Source of the DNA: JADJAH01 sp964615795
GTDB lineage: Bacteria > Bacteroidota > Ignavibacteria > Tepidaquicellales > Tepidaquicellaceae
Assembly (NCBI GenBank): GCA_964615795.1
Contig: CAZTQR010000005.1
Span: 19,678-83,677, forward strand
Length of the DNA stretch: 64,000 nucleotides
Direction of reading: 5' to 3'
Part shown: positions 43,552-50,910 of the stretch, in pieces
How positions within the stretch are numbered: position 1 is the first letter of the stretch
How the letters are laid out: each line of letters starts with the position of its first letter
Notes under the pieces: generated by a model
What the model was told of the DNA's origin: nothing
Databases searched by the model: none
What the model saw: the letters and a program-made list of their open reading frames with translations, nothing else
Position numbers and translations under genes: made by a program

Positions 43552-44040
43552 TCAGGTTTCTTTTGACATCACATCATTCATGAACGACATTATGTATTTG
43601 TCTATCCTTTCCTGAGCGAATTCATCCACTTCTATTTCGTCAATTTTGTTGCGCGGCTCGTCAGACTTAACAGATACCTTTGCAGTGATCTTGATATTGT
43701 CTTTTACCGGGCTGTAAGCGAACTGCAGAAACGGAGCGTTAACACCGAGCGTGATCTTGCTGTGCCCCTGCGGATAGAACAGTATTTGGATGAATATCCG
43801 CTTGTTCGGATCGCGGATAACGGCAAGCTCGTTTGAATAGTAATTGAGCGAACATCCCGACCTTCCAATTACCATGGAGATCTCCTTTATAAGAGGAATG
43901 ATGTGGTTTGTAATAATGGATTTGAAACGCCTTGCATTCTCAGTATCCATGTGCTCAACGAGCTTACTCTGGTTGTTCTTCGACCTGCCGAGCACTTCAT
44001 CTGTGAGACGCTCCAGTTCATGTTTCATTTCAAGGTTCAT
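43552..44040 (-). CDS. Protein of unknown function next to a MutS-like gene
   Basis: I do not recognise this family. From the ATG at 44040 it has 162 residues: a charged N-terminal helix (MKHELERLTDEVLGRSKNNQ), a middle region with FKSIITNHIIPLIKEISMVIG, beta-rich stretches (RIFIQILFYPQ, KITLGVNAPFLQFAY), and an acidic tail with DEIEVDEFAQERIDKYI. No signal peptide or membrane helix is seen. An ATG at 44193 is in frame but would overlap the MutS-like gene by 55 bp and adds sequence of a different character, so the later start is preferred. It lies between the MutS-like gene (98 bp upstream) and the C25 protease gene on the same strand. Confidence 0.6.
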   Translation of the reverse strand: MNLEMKHELERLTDEVLGRSKNNQSKLVEHMDTENARRFKSIITNHIIPLIKEISMVIGRSGCSLNYYSNELAVIRDPNKRIFIQILFYPQGHSKITLGVNAPFLQFAYSPVKDNIKITAKVSVKSDEPRNKIDEIEVDEFAQERIDKYIMSFMNDVMSKET

Positions 44041-44138
44041 TCTGAAACTATTGTGCAATAAATTACACTTATTATCGGAAAGTTGAAAGATGAATCTCAC
44101 ATGTGCACCTCTGTTTGCCTGCATAACAGGGAGAGATA

Positions 44139-45950
44139 TTACACGGGCAGGCCGTTCATCCGCATGATCTCCAGCGCATTCGTTGTGGGACACGGTCCCG
44201 GAAGGATCTTGTATTCAAAAGACATCCTCCCGTCAATAATGTGTTCACGGAAATGGTAATTCACCGCCTTATCCAGACTGTCTGCAAGCGCCGCAAGTTC
44301 AAGGTCATGTGTGGTCACAAAGCCGGTACAATTCAGCAACGAAAGCTTTGTCATGAATGCTATGCTTCCCTGCAGGCGTTCTTTATTGTTCGTACCTTTG
44401 AAAATCTCATCTATGAAGAACATCACTTCGCCGGCGTCAGGATCCCCGAGTATGTCGAGAAGCATCTTCAACCTCTTCACTTCGGAATAGAAATAAGAGA
44501 TCCCGTCAAACACTGAATCGCTGACCTTGATGCATGTGAAAAGTTCAAATCCTGCGGAATGAAGCTGACTGCATGCCGACGGCGCACCGGAATATGCGAG
44601 GCAGAGATTGATTCCGGCGGTGCGGAGGAAAGTGCTCTTGCCTGACATGTTCGAACCCGTAATGATCACGAGTTCATTTTCCTTTTTCATTTCAAAGTCA
44701 TTGAGCTTTCGCTGTTCTCTCTTCATCAGCGGATGCCCGGCTTTCAGAACACTGAATTTACTGTTCTGTGACAGGCCGGCATAATTATAATCAGGATTCA
44801 GATCGGCAAAGTTGGCAAGTGCAAAGAAGCATTCGAGTTCGTTGAAATTTCCCAGCCATCCGGCGATGTGTTCTTTCACACGCAGTGCGGAGTCCCTGAA
44901 CTTTCTCTGAAGGACGAAATCGTAAGGAACGATGAGGTTTATCAGTAACCTGAACACGGCATTTTCTCTGTAGGCCGAAGCGTCGGAAAGTTTGCGGAGG
45001 GAGTTCATTTCTTTTTGGAGGAGGCCCGAAGGGCCGAAAAAATCCGCGAAGCGGATTCGGGCGGCGGAGTTTTCCGGAAGCCCGGCACTGGCGAGAGTTC
45101 TGACCACCGAGTGGAATTTTGTGATCTCAGGTTCGATCTCGGCAAGCGCTGAAAGCGCTTTGCCGGTCTTTCCGGCGAATGCGAAAAATATGAACAGGTT
45201 GAGTATCAGGAAAAGGGCCGAAGGCCCTTCATACAAACCGATTGCCGAAAGTGTGCTTGTTGCAATGAATGCGGCCGAGAATACTGATGAAAGGACAACA
45301 GCCGCCAGGGGTGCCTCATAATTCATATCCGTATTGAATGCCCTTACAGTTGCCTCACAGTTTATCTTCTTTGAAGAAGATAATCTTGCACGTAACTGAA
45401 ATCTTCTTCTTAACCGTGTGTAAGCGGACAATTCCCTCACTATTTTCTGCCGGATCAGCAGTTCTTCGTAACCCGGAAAATCTCCGTGAATGAACTTTCG
45501 AAGAAGTGCCGAGCCTTCAAGTGAAACGGTGTTGTCAAGCAGGCAGTGCAGTGACCTGTGACCGTAAAGGTCCAGGTCACGTTCAATGAAATCCGGTTCT
45601 TCGGTCGCTCCTGCGTAGTAGCCGGGAAGTTTCTCCCAGTCAATATCCATCCTTGCAATGTCTTCATCCAGTATTGAAGCGTATGCCTTCATTCTGCGCA
45701 TGCCTGAGAGAAGCTTATTATGGAAGTGAACGATGAGCGAAAATGCTCCAAGTGAAACAACCAGGGACACCCATCCCCAAAGAGTTGAAACGCTGAACAG
45801 ATAAACTACCGCCAGCGTCAGCGCTATGAACCCAATCAAACGCGCAGCAGAGAACCGGTTGCTCTTCTTTGAATAAGATTCGAGCTTCTGCCCGCACCCT
45901 CGGGAGAGTCTTAAAAGACTCTCCCGCTTTGATTTAAATGCCGCATCCAT
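44139..45950 (-). CDS. Membrane-associated MutS-like ATPase
   Basis: The C-terminal third is a MutS-type ABC ATPase: Walker A GSNMSGKSTFL, Walker B VMFFIDEIFKGTNNKER, the following serine-rich helix and THDLELAAL as switch. Upstream is a lever/clamp-like helical region. The mismatch-reading domain I of true MutS is missing. Instead two pairs of hydrophobic segments lie near residues 35-75 and 205-260, so the protein is probably membrane-bound. Such membrane MutS relatives are known mainly by sequence; their role is not settled, and mismatch repair is not implied. The gene carries an unusual set of perfect palindromes, listed separately. It is divergent from the BaiN-type gene. Confidence 0.85.
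   Translation of the reverse strand: MDAAFKSKRESLLRLSRGCGQKLESYSKKSNRFSAARLIGFIALTLAVVYLFSVSTLWGWVSLVVSLGAFSLIVHFHNKLLSGMRRMKAYASILDEDIARMDIDWEKLPGYYAGATEEPDFIERDLDLYGHRSLHCLLDNTVSLEGSALLRKFIHGDFPGYEELLIRQKIVRELSAYTRLRRRFQLRARLSSSKKINCEATVRAFNTDMNYEAPLAAVVLSSVFSAAFIATSTLSAIGLYEGPSALFLILNLFIFFAFAGKTGKALSALAEIEPEITKFHSVVRTLASAGLPENSAARIRFADFFGPSGLLQKEMNSLRKLSDASAYRENAVFRLLINLIVPYDFVLQRKFRDSALRVKEHIAGWLGNFNELECFFALANFADLNPDYNYAGLSQNSKFSVLKAGHPLMKREQRKLNDFEMKKENELVIITGSNMSGKSTFLRTAGINLCLAYSGAPSACSQLHSAGFELFTCIKVSDSVFDGISYFYSEVKRLKMLLDILGDPDAGEVMFFIDEIFKGTNNKERLQGSIAFMTKLSLLNCTGFVTTHDLELAALADSLDKAVNYHFREHIIDGRMSFEYKILPGPCPTTNALEIMRMNGLPV
45023..45229. repeat. Four perfect hairpins with a GAA apex inside the MutS-like gene
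   Basis: Within 207 bp four inverted repeats share a GAA spacer (TTC on the coding strand) but have different stems: GGCCC at 45023-45035 (5 bp), AATCCGC at 45041-45057 (7 bp), AAGCGCT at 45144-45160 (7 bp, extendable with a bulge to 45141-45164), and AAGGGCC at 45213-45229 (7 bp). All arms match perfectly and the reading frame is kept. Confidence 0.85.
45362..45383. repeat. Perfect 10-bp palindrome inside the MutS-like gene
   Basis: TTATCTTCTT (45362-45371) and AAGAAGATAA (45374-45383) are exact complements around a 2-nt centre. It codes for the LSSSKKIN stretch of the protein. Confidence 0.85.
45901..45926. repeat. Perfect 12-bp palindrome at the start of the MutS-like gene
   Basis: CGGGAGAGTCTT (45901-45912) and AAGACTCTCCCG (45915-45926) are exact complements around AA. 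It spans codons 9 to 17 (RESLLRLSR) and begins 21 nt after the start codon, close enough to shape translation initiation on the mRNA or to bind a dimeric protein as DNA. Confidence 0.88.
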
Positions 45951-46035
45951 ATTATTTCAACTTAGCTATATGCCATAAAAAAAGAAGCATACACTTTTGA
46001 ACACAATATTTTAAGCAGGATTGATAATTTGAGCC

Positions 46036-47217
46036 GTGCTAAAAGTTGACGTGATCATAATCGGAGCCGGTGCCGCGGGGCTCATGTGCGCCATCACAGC
46101 GGGAAAGCGCGGCCTGAAGGCCGCTGTGATAGAACACAACGACAGGCCCGGCAGAAAGATCCTGATCTCGGGAGGCGGCAGATGCAACTTCACCAATATT
46201 CATACCTCACACGATAATTTTATCTCCGCCAATCCCGACTTCTGCAGATCTGCTCTTGCTGGTTACTCTCCTGACGACTTCATTGCACTCGTAAAAAAAC
46301 ATGGGATCAATTTTTTCGAGAAAAAACTCGGACAGCTCTTCTGCCGCAGTTCTTCAAAGCAGATCGTAGATATGCTGATGAAGGAATGTGCCGGATCTTC
46401 GGCAAGCGTAAATTGCGGCGAAAGAGTGACCTCGGTTTCTAAAAATGAAAGGTTCTTTGTCACTACATCAGCCGCCGAGTACGCAGCAGATTCTCTCGTC
46501 ATCGCAACCGGCGGCAAGTCAATCTCAAAAGCCGGAGCAACAGGATTCGGTTACGGGATCGCTAAGCAGTTCGGCCACAAAGTGATCGACACCAGGCCGG
46601 GACTCGTTCCTCTTATTCTTGCTGAAAATGATCTGAGAATGTTCGGAGCTTTGAGCGGAGTTTCGGTATCGGGGAGGGTTTCTGTAAGAAGAACATCATT
46701 TGAAGAGAATATCCTCTTTACTCACAGAGGGCTAAGCGGACCGGCAATACTTCAGGTCTCTTCATATATCCGCGAAGGCGGGAAGCTCAATGTGAAATTT
46801 CTTGACCGTGAATTTCTTGCAAAGGAACTGGCAGGCATGAAGAGTTCGAGAGTCAGCACTGCAAACTTTCTTTCCGCTTATCTTCCTCAGCGGCTCATAC
46901 CGGCTTTGATAGACGGGGCTATCTGCACAAGGCCTGTTAACATGCTGACGTCAGAAGAGATGCGGATAATAGAAGCCAGCGCCTCGGAACGTGAATTTAC
47001 GATCACGGGAAATGAAGGATTTGAAAAGGCGGAAGTTACGTGCGGCGGAGTTGACACAACTGAACTGTCATCAAAGACGATGGAATCAAAATTGGTAAAA
47101 GGATTGTATTTCATTGGCGAAGTTGTGGATGTGACCGGCTGGCTCGGCGGCTACAATTTTCAGTGGGCGTGGGCATCAGGGTTTGCCGCGGGCAATGCAT
47201 TGCAGATCCAAAAATGA
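46036..47217 (+). CDS. BaiN/HI0933-type FAD-dependent oxidoreductase
   Basis: The 393-residue flavoprotein has the FAD dinucleotide motif VIIIGAGAAGLMCAITAGKRG at the N-terminus (GxGxxG at 11-16), the family signature GRKILISGGGRCNFTN, a second ATGGKS strand, and a C-terminal WLGGYNFQWAWASGFAAGN. Members have been linked to aminoacetone or bile-acid reduction but most are of unknown substrate; many genomes hold one copy. The start is a GTG at 46036. A TAATTTG box ends 4 bp before it but lacks the matching upstream element. It is divergent from the MutS-like gene, 85 bp apart. A 10-bp inverted repeat lies 57 nt into the gene. Confidence 0.9.
   Translation: MLKVDVIIIGAGAAGLMCAITAGKRGLKAAVIEHNDRPGRKILISGGGRCNFTNIHTSHDNFISANPDFCRSALAGYSPDDFIALVKKHGINFFEKKLGQLFCRSSSKQIVDMLMKECAGSSASVNCGERVTSVSKNERFFVTTSAAEYAADSLVIATGGKSISKAGATGFGYGIAKQFGHKVIDTRPGLVPLILAENDLRMFGALSGVSVSGRVSVRRTSFEENILFTHRGLSGPAILQVSSYIREGGKLNVKFLDREFLAKELAGMKSSRVSTANFLSAYLPQRLIPALIDGAICTRPVNMLTSEEMRIIEASASEREFTITGNEGFEKAEVTCGGVDTTELSSKTMESKLVKGLYFIGEVVDVTGWLGGYNFQWAWASGFAAGNALQIQK
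46093..46130. repeat. Nested inverted repeats in the 5' part of the BaiN-type gene
   Basis: ATCACAGCGG (46093-46102) and CCGCTGTGAT (46121-46130) are exact complements 18 nt apart. A shorter hairpin GCGGCC-TGAA-GGCCGC (46109-46124) lies within and shares bases with the right arm, so the two cannot form together in one strand. Confidence 0.7.
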
Positions 47218-47257
47218 ACTGCGTCCGGAAGTTTAATTCCCGGCCGGCACTGCCCTT

Positions 47258-48208
47258 TCAAACTCTCGCCGCTTCGGGAAGCCTGTCCCTGTACTTGCTT
47301 ATCTTCCACTCATGATCCTCCGCCTCCTCGCACTCTTTACTGCATGACCTCTTATGAGATATCTCGCAATCTTCACAGCAGATGAACTGGAAATGACAGC
47401 TGAGATGTGCGCAGTTGACAAACCTGTCATGCGGCTTGCCGCAGTGATAGCATTTTCCGACAAGTTTATAACCCTCCGCATGGTTAACTTCCACCGAGAT
47501 CCTCTCATCAAATACATAACACTTGCCGTCAAACAGCGCGCCTCTTGTGGCGGGATCTTTTGAGTAATTGATTATCCCGCCCTTGAGCTGGCTCACATCG
47601 CTTATTCCCTCCTTCATCAGAAGCGCAGTGAACTTCTCGCATCTGATCCCGCCGGTGCAGTAGGTCAGCACTTTCCTTCCGGCCATCAGATCCTTATTGC
47701 GTTTTACCCAGGAGGGAAATTCTTTGAAGGTCCTCACATCCGGCCTGATCGCATTTCTGAAATGGCCAAGGTCGTACTCGTAATCATTTCGTGCATCAAT
47801 TAACACGGTATCCTTATCAGACATTGCCTGCAGAAATTCTTCAGGCATCAGATATTTGCCGGTTTCAGCATTTGGATCTATATCATATTCAGTGTGAAGA
47901 GTTACGATTTCATCCCTCGCTCTTACGAACATTTTCTTGAATGCATGCCCGTCGGCTTCATCTGTCTTGAATTCAATATCCGTGAACTCCGGGATCATTC
48001 TCATTGCGGCTATGTATGTGTCCGTTTGCTGAACTGTGCCGGACACTGTTCCGTTGATTCCCTCCGGAGCTACAAGAATTCTTCCTTTGATGTCAAGGGC
48101 TTTGCAGAAATTCAGGTGAAGCTCGGCAAATTTCTCCGGGTCATTCAGTTTCACGAACTTGTAGTAGAGCAATACTCTGTAAGGCTTTGTGATCTTCTTC
48201 ATGTGCAA
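47258..48208 (-). CDS. trhO: tRNA uridine(34) hydroxylase TrhO (rhodanese-related)
   Basis: TrhO makes 5-hydroxyuridine at the wobble position of some tRNAs using oxygen. The 316 residues show the N-terminal acylphosphatase-like domain (LLYYKFVKLNDPEKF, RILVAPEGINGTVSG), the rhodanese domain with active-site Cys184 in YCTGGIRCEKF, and a C-terminal Cys-rich zinc-type region (CYHCGKPHDRF, CCEDCEISHKRSC). A second ATG two codons in (48202) is an equal start candidate. The gene stands alone between convergent and divergent neighbours. Confidence 0.93.
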   Translation of the reverse strand: MHMKKITKPYRVLLYYKFVKLNDPEKFAELHLNFCKALDIKGRILVAPEGINGTVSGTVQQTDTYIAAMRMIPEFTDIEFKTDEADGHAFKKMFVRARDEIVTLHTEYDIDPNAETGKYLMPEEFLQAMSDKDTVLIDARNDYEYDLGHFRNAIRPDVRTFKEFPSWVKRNKDLMAGRKVLTYCTGGIRCEKFTALLMKEGISDVSQLKGGIINYSKDPATRGALFDGKCYVFDERISVEVNHAEGYKLVGKCYHCGKPHDRFVNCAHLSCHFQFICCEDCEISHKRSCSKECEEAEDHEWKISKYRDRLPEAARV

Positions 48209-48385
48209 AATTAAGACTGGCGGCTGACAATTGAAAATTCAAAACTTTTCCGTCCGTTGCAGCAGTCCGCAGAAATACTGCCGGCATTTGCCATTTTCTG
48301 ATGAGCCCGTTCAATTGCATTTTCTAGTTTAATATTTAATTGATAACTTTTTGAAGTCATCTTAACCAACCATAATATAACAGTC

Positions 48386-48865
48386 ATGGCCTACACTCAG
48401 GCGGATGTGGATGAAGTGACAAAGGAGGCATCTGAGGAAATAGTAAACCTGGTTTCTCCCGAAGAGTCAGAAATATTTGAGGAGATTTTCGCTTCCGTGA
48501 CGGGTTCCGGAAGCCGTAAAGACACGCCTGACAGCATGCTCGGATTCGGCGTGGAAGCTCTGCAATTCCTGCAGACACCGGCTGTTATAGGGATGGTTAG
48601 CACCGTTGCGGGATTTCTTTTCAGCGAAGTGGTTAAGTCGCTGAAGGATGAATCTTCGGTCATCATAAAAGCAAAGATAAAGAAGCTGTTTAAGAAGGGT
48701 AAGGAGGACCCCAGGGAACTTCTTCCTGCATTTACAAAGGATCAGTATGCCACATTGAAGAAGATGGCATTTGATTCCGCGAAGAAGTTCGGCGCAACCG
48801 ACGATGCGGCTGAGAAGATGTCTCTTGCACTGCTCGGTTCGATGAATCTCCCGCAGGGAAAGTGA
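48386..48865 (+). CDS. Protein of unknown function paired with an M48 membrane protease
   Basis: I do not recognise this family. The 159-residue protein has an acidic N-terminal third (EEIVNLVSPEESEIFEEIF), one hydrophobic segment near 65-85 (TPAVIGMVSTVAGFLFSEVV), a basic helix KIKKLFKKGKEDP, and a C-terminal helix ending in a Gly-Lys tail. No signal peptide is seen. The stop is 1 bp before the ATG of the M48 metalloprotease gene, so the two are surely translated from one transcript. A substrate, inhibitor or membrane adaptor of the protease is possible, but this is context only. Confidence 0.72.
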   Translation: MAYTQADVDEVTKEASEEIVNLVSPEESEIFEEIFASVTGSGSRKDTPDSMLGFGVEALQFLQTPAVIGMVSTVAGFLFSEVVKSLKDESSVIIKAKIKKLFKKGKEDPRELLPAFTKDQYATLKKMAFDSAKKFGATDDAAEKMSLALLGSMNLPQGK

Positions 48866-48866
48866 C

Positions 48867-50489
48867 ATGAACCCACAGCAACGGCCGGACACTTCAGTCG
48901 CATTCAGGTTCCCGGCAGAAACAAGCATTTACTTCTTCCTGTTGATACTCTCGGCGCTCTTTGTGTCTGTGAACATCTCACAGAATATTGAACGCAGCAT
49001 TCAGGTCATGATGGAACCTGATGAAACTGATCAAGGCAAGCCACTGCTTCCTGAAATCCTCGGTGAACAAAGCGCTTCTCAGCTATTGCTCTCATATTCC
49101 AGGCCACTCGCAGTTCCTGCAATCACTGTAGTCTTACTTTTCTCTGCCACAGCATTGCTGTTCTTCGCATATCCTTTATTTATACTCAGAAAGGTCAGAC
49201 AGCCTGCGATAGTTTCCAAAACGCTTGCCACAACTAAGGACTATGTTTCAGATATTGCCGCTGACTTCGGAGCAAAGGTAGTTGTAGTTCTTAACTCAAC
49301 TTTGCTTTCCGCTAATGCGAGGGCTTTCGGTACCGGCCTTAAGAATTACATAAAGCTCGATGCAGGGCTTGCCATGATTAAGATAAAGGCGGGTGACGTA
49401 TTCCGGGCAATAGTCGGGCATGAGATCGGGCATGTGATCAACAAAGACATTCCCAAGACTTACATTGCCGTTGTGATCTGGTATTCCGTTGCCGGACTGT
49501 TCGTCATTCCACTGTTCATCACGCTCGGGATCGTTTTCCTGCAGGGCATTTTCGAAAAGGCACTTCCCGACGGACTTGATGCATCTGAGATCAGAAGGAT
49601 ACTGACGGTAAACATCCCGTTTCTTATCAAGCCGTTGCTTCAGTTGTTGCTTCTGCTGACGCTCATCATCTTTTTCCGAAACAGGGTTCTGCGCTCAAGA
49701 GAGTTCTATGCCGATCTCCGAAGCGCTGATATGGGCAACCGGGACGGGCTTCTGAAGATCCTGAACAGCGACAGGACTGAAAAGCCCGGCTTCATCAGGA
49801 GACTGCTCACATTTCATCCGTCTTCGGACGAAAGGGCTAAGGTTGTTGTTAACCCCCTGCTGTTGTTCCGGACTGACCATCTCGCATCCTTCTTCACGGG
49901 AGTTCTCAGTGCAGTCATAATCAATGCATCCTTCTTCCCGCTGATGAACCTTACTCTGCTTCTGTCACTTCTTATTTTTCCGGATAAGGATTCTTCCGGA
50001 AGCATCGGAGACATGCTTCGGTTTTTCCTGGCTGTTGTTATTCCTCTTTCGGTTGTAATGATCCTTGCACTGGCATTTGCATCGCTTATTGCTTTCAGCA
50101 TCGGACTGCATTCAATGAAGCAGGCGTATGCCGCAATGTTAAGCGGAACAATTACAGGTAAAATGAAAGCGGATGCCTTGGTTATTCCGCTTATCTTCAC
50201 GTTCGGCGCGGAGACGGGTTTCCTTCTTCAGCCGTTCTACAACCTTTCACCGTCAACACCAGTTCAGTTCCTGATTGCCGGACTCACGGATGTAATGCTG
50301 ATTGCATCTTTGTCACTGGTCATTGCGTATTCTGGCTACGCGGGAAGAGCGCTCGCGACTGCGGATATTTCAATGCCGGCATTCGGAAGGAAAGTAAGAA
50401 CAACTCTTGCGCTGGAGACTCTCGCTTTATCATTCGTTTGGCTAATGACTGTTGCCGTAAGAATTTACATGACAGTACAAAATAAATAA
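48867..50489 (+). CDS. M48 family zinc metalloprotease, multi-pass membrane protein
   Basis: The 540-residue protein carries the zinc site H185-E-x2-H in IVGHEIGHVINKD and the third ligand glutamate in REFYADLRSADMG. Two membrane segments precede the site (about 19-40 and 80-105), two lie between the zinc motifs (about 198-225 and 250-270), and about five follow after residue 345, so it is much more hydrophobic at the C-terminus than HtpX. HtpX-like proteases cut misfolded membrane proteins; the extra C-terminal membrane part suggests another substrate set. It is coupled to the small unknown gene just upstream. Confidence 0.85.
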   Translation: MNPQQRPDTSVAFRFPAETSIYFFLLILSALFVSVNISQNIERSIQVMMEPDETDQGKPLLPEILGEQSASQLLLSYSRPLAVPAITVVLLFSATALLFFAYPLFILRKVRQPAIVSKTLATTKDYVSDIAADFGAKVVVVLNSTLLSANARAFGTGLKNYIKLDAGLAMIKIKAGDVFRAIVGHEIGHVINKDIPKTYIAVVIWYSVAGLFVIPLFITLGIVFLQGIFEKALPDGLDASEIRRILTVNIPFLIKPLLQLLLLLTLIIFFRNRVLRSREFYADLRSADMGNRDGLLKILNSDRTEKPGFIRRLLTFHPSSDERAKVVVNPLLLFRTDHLASFFTGVLSAVIINASFFPLMNLTLLLSLLIFPDKDSSGSIGDMLRFFLAVVIPLSVVMILALAFASLIAFSIGLHSMKQAYAAMLSGTITGKMKADALVIPLIFTFGAETGFLLQPFYNLSPSTPVQFLIAGLTDVMLIASLSLVIAYSGYAGRALATADISMPAFGRKVRTTLALETLALSFVWLMTVAVRIYMTVQNK

Positions 50490-50502
50490 TTTCATACACT
50501 GT

Positions 50503-50910
50503 ATGTTCAGATCAATTCAGGGAATCGGCGGAGTGTTCATTTATGCAAATGATGCTCCTTCAATGAGAAACTGGTATTCAAGAGTGTTCGGGCTTGTTCC
50601 CGACGATGCCGACAGCGAGATATTCTATGTGGAGTACAGGTACATGAATTACAAAGACCCGCATATAAAGGAGAGTTTTTCCTGGGCTATCATTCCGGCA
50701 AAAGAAAAAATTGAGACCGGTGCTCAAAGGTATTTCATCAACTACCGCGTGAGCAGTATGGATGAATTCACCAATCATCTGGATGAGATTGGCATAGAAT
50801 ACAAGGAAGTCAAAGACTTTCCGGAGGGCAGGTTCACTTCCATCACAGACCCGGAAAACAATCTGCTCGAGATATGGGAACCATCTGAAAAATTTCTGAC
50901 CTGGGAATAA
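50503..50910 (+). CDS. VOC (glyoxalase/bleomycin resistance) superfamily protein
   Basis: The 135 residues form two beta-alpha-beta-beta-beta repeats: GIGGVFIYANDAPSMRNWYSRVFGLVP at the start and RFTSITDPENNLLEIWEP at the end, the latter with the usual metal-ligand glutamate. The family includes lyases, dioxygenases and epimerases; nothing here points clearly to methylmalonyl-CoA epimerase or glyoxalase I. It ends exactly where the GTG of the GT39-like gene starts. Confidence 0.82.
   Translation: MFRSIQGIGGVFIYANDAPSMRNWYSRVFGLVPDDADSEIFYVEYRYMNYKDPHIKESFSWAIIPAKEKIETGAQRYFINYRVSSMDEFTNHLDEIGIEYKEVKDFPEGRFTSITDPENNLLEIWEPSEKFLTWE

Noticed and set aside
50503..50910. Methylmalonyl-CoA epimerase, which would complete a set with the carboxylase and mutase subunits
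   Set aside because: The VOC protein shows only generic superfamily motifs and sits beside a glycosyltransferase, so a specific epimerase call is not supported.
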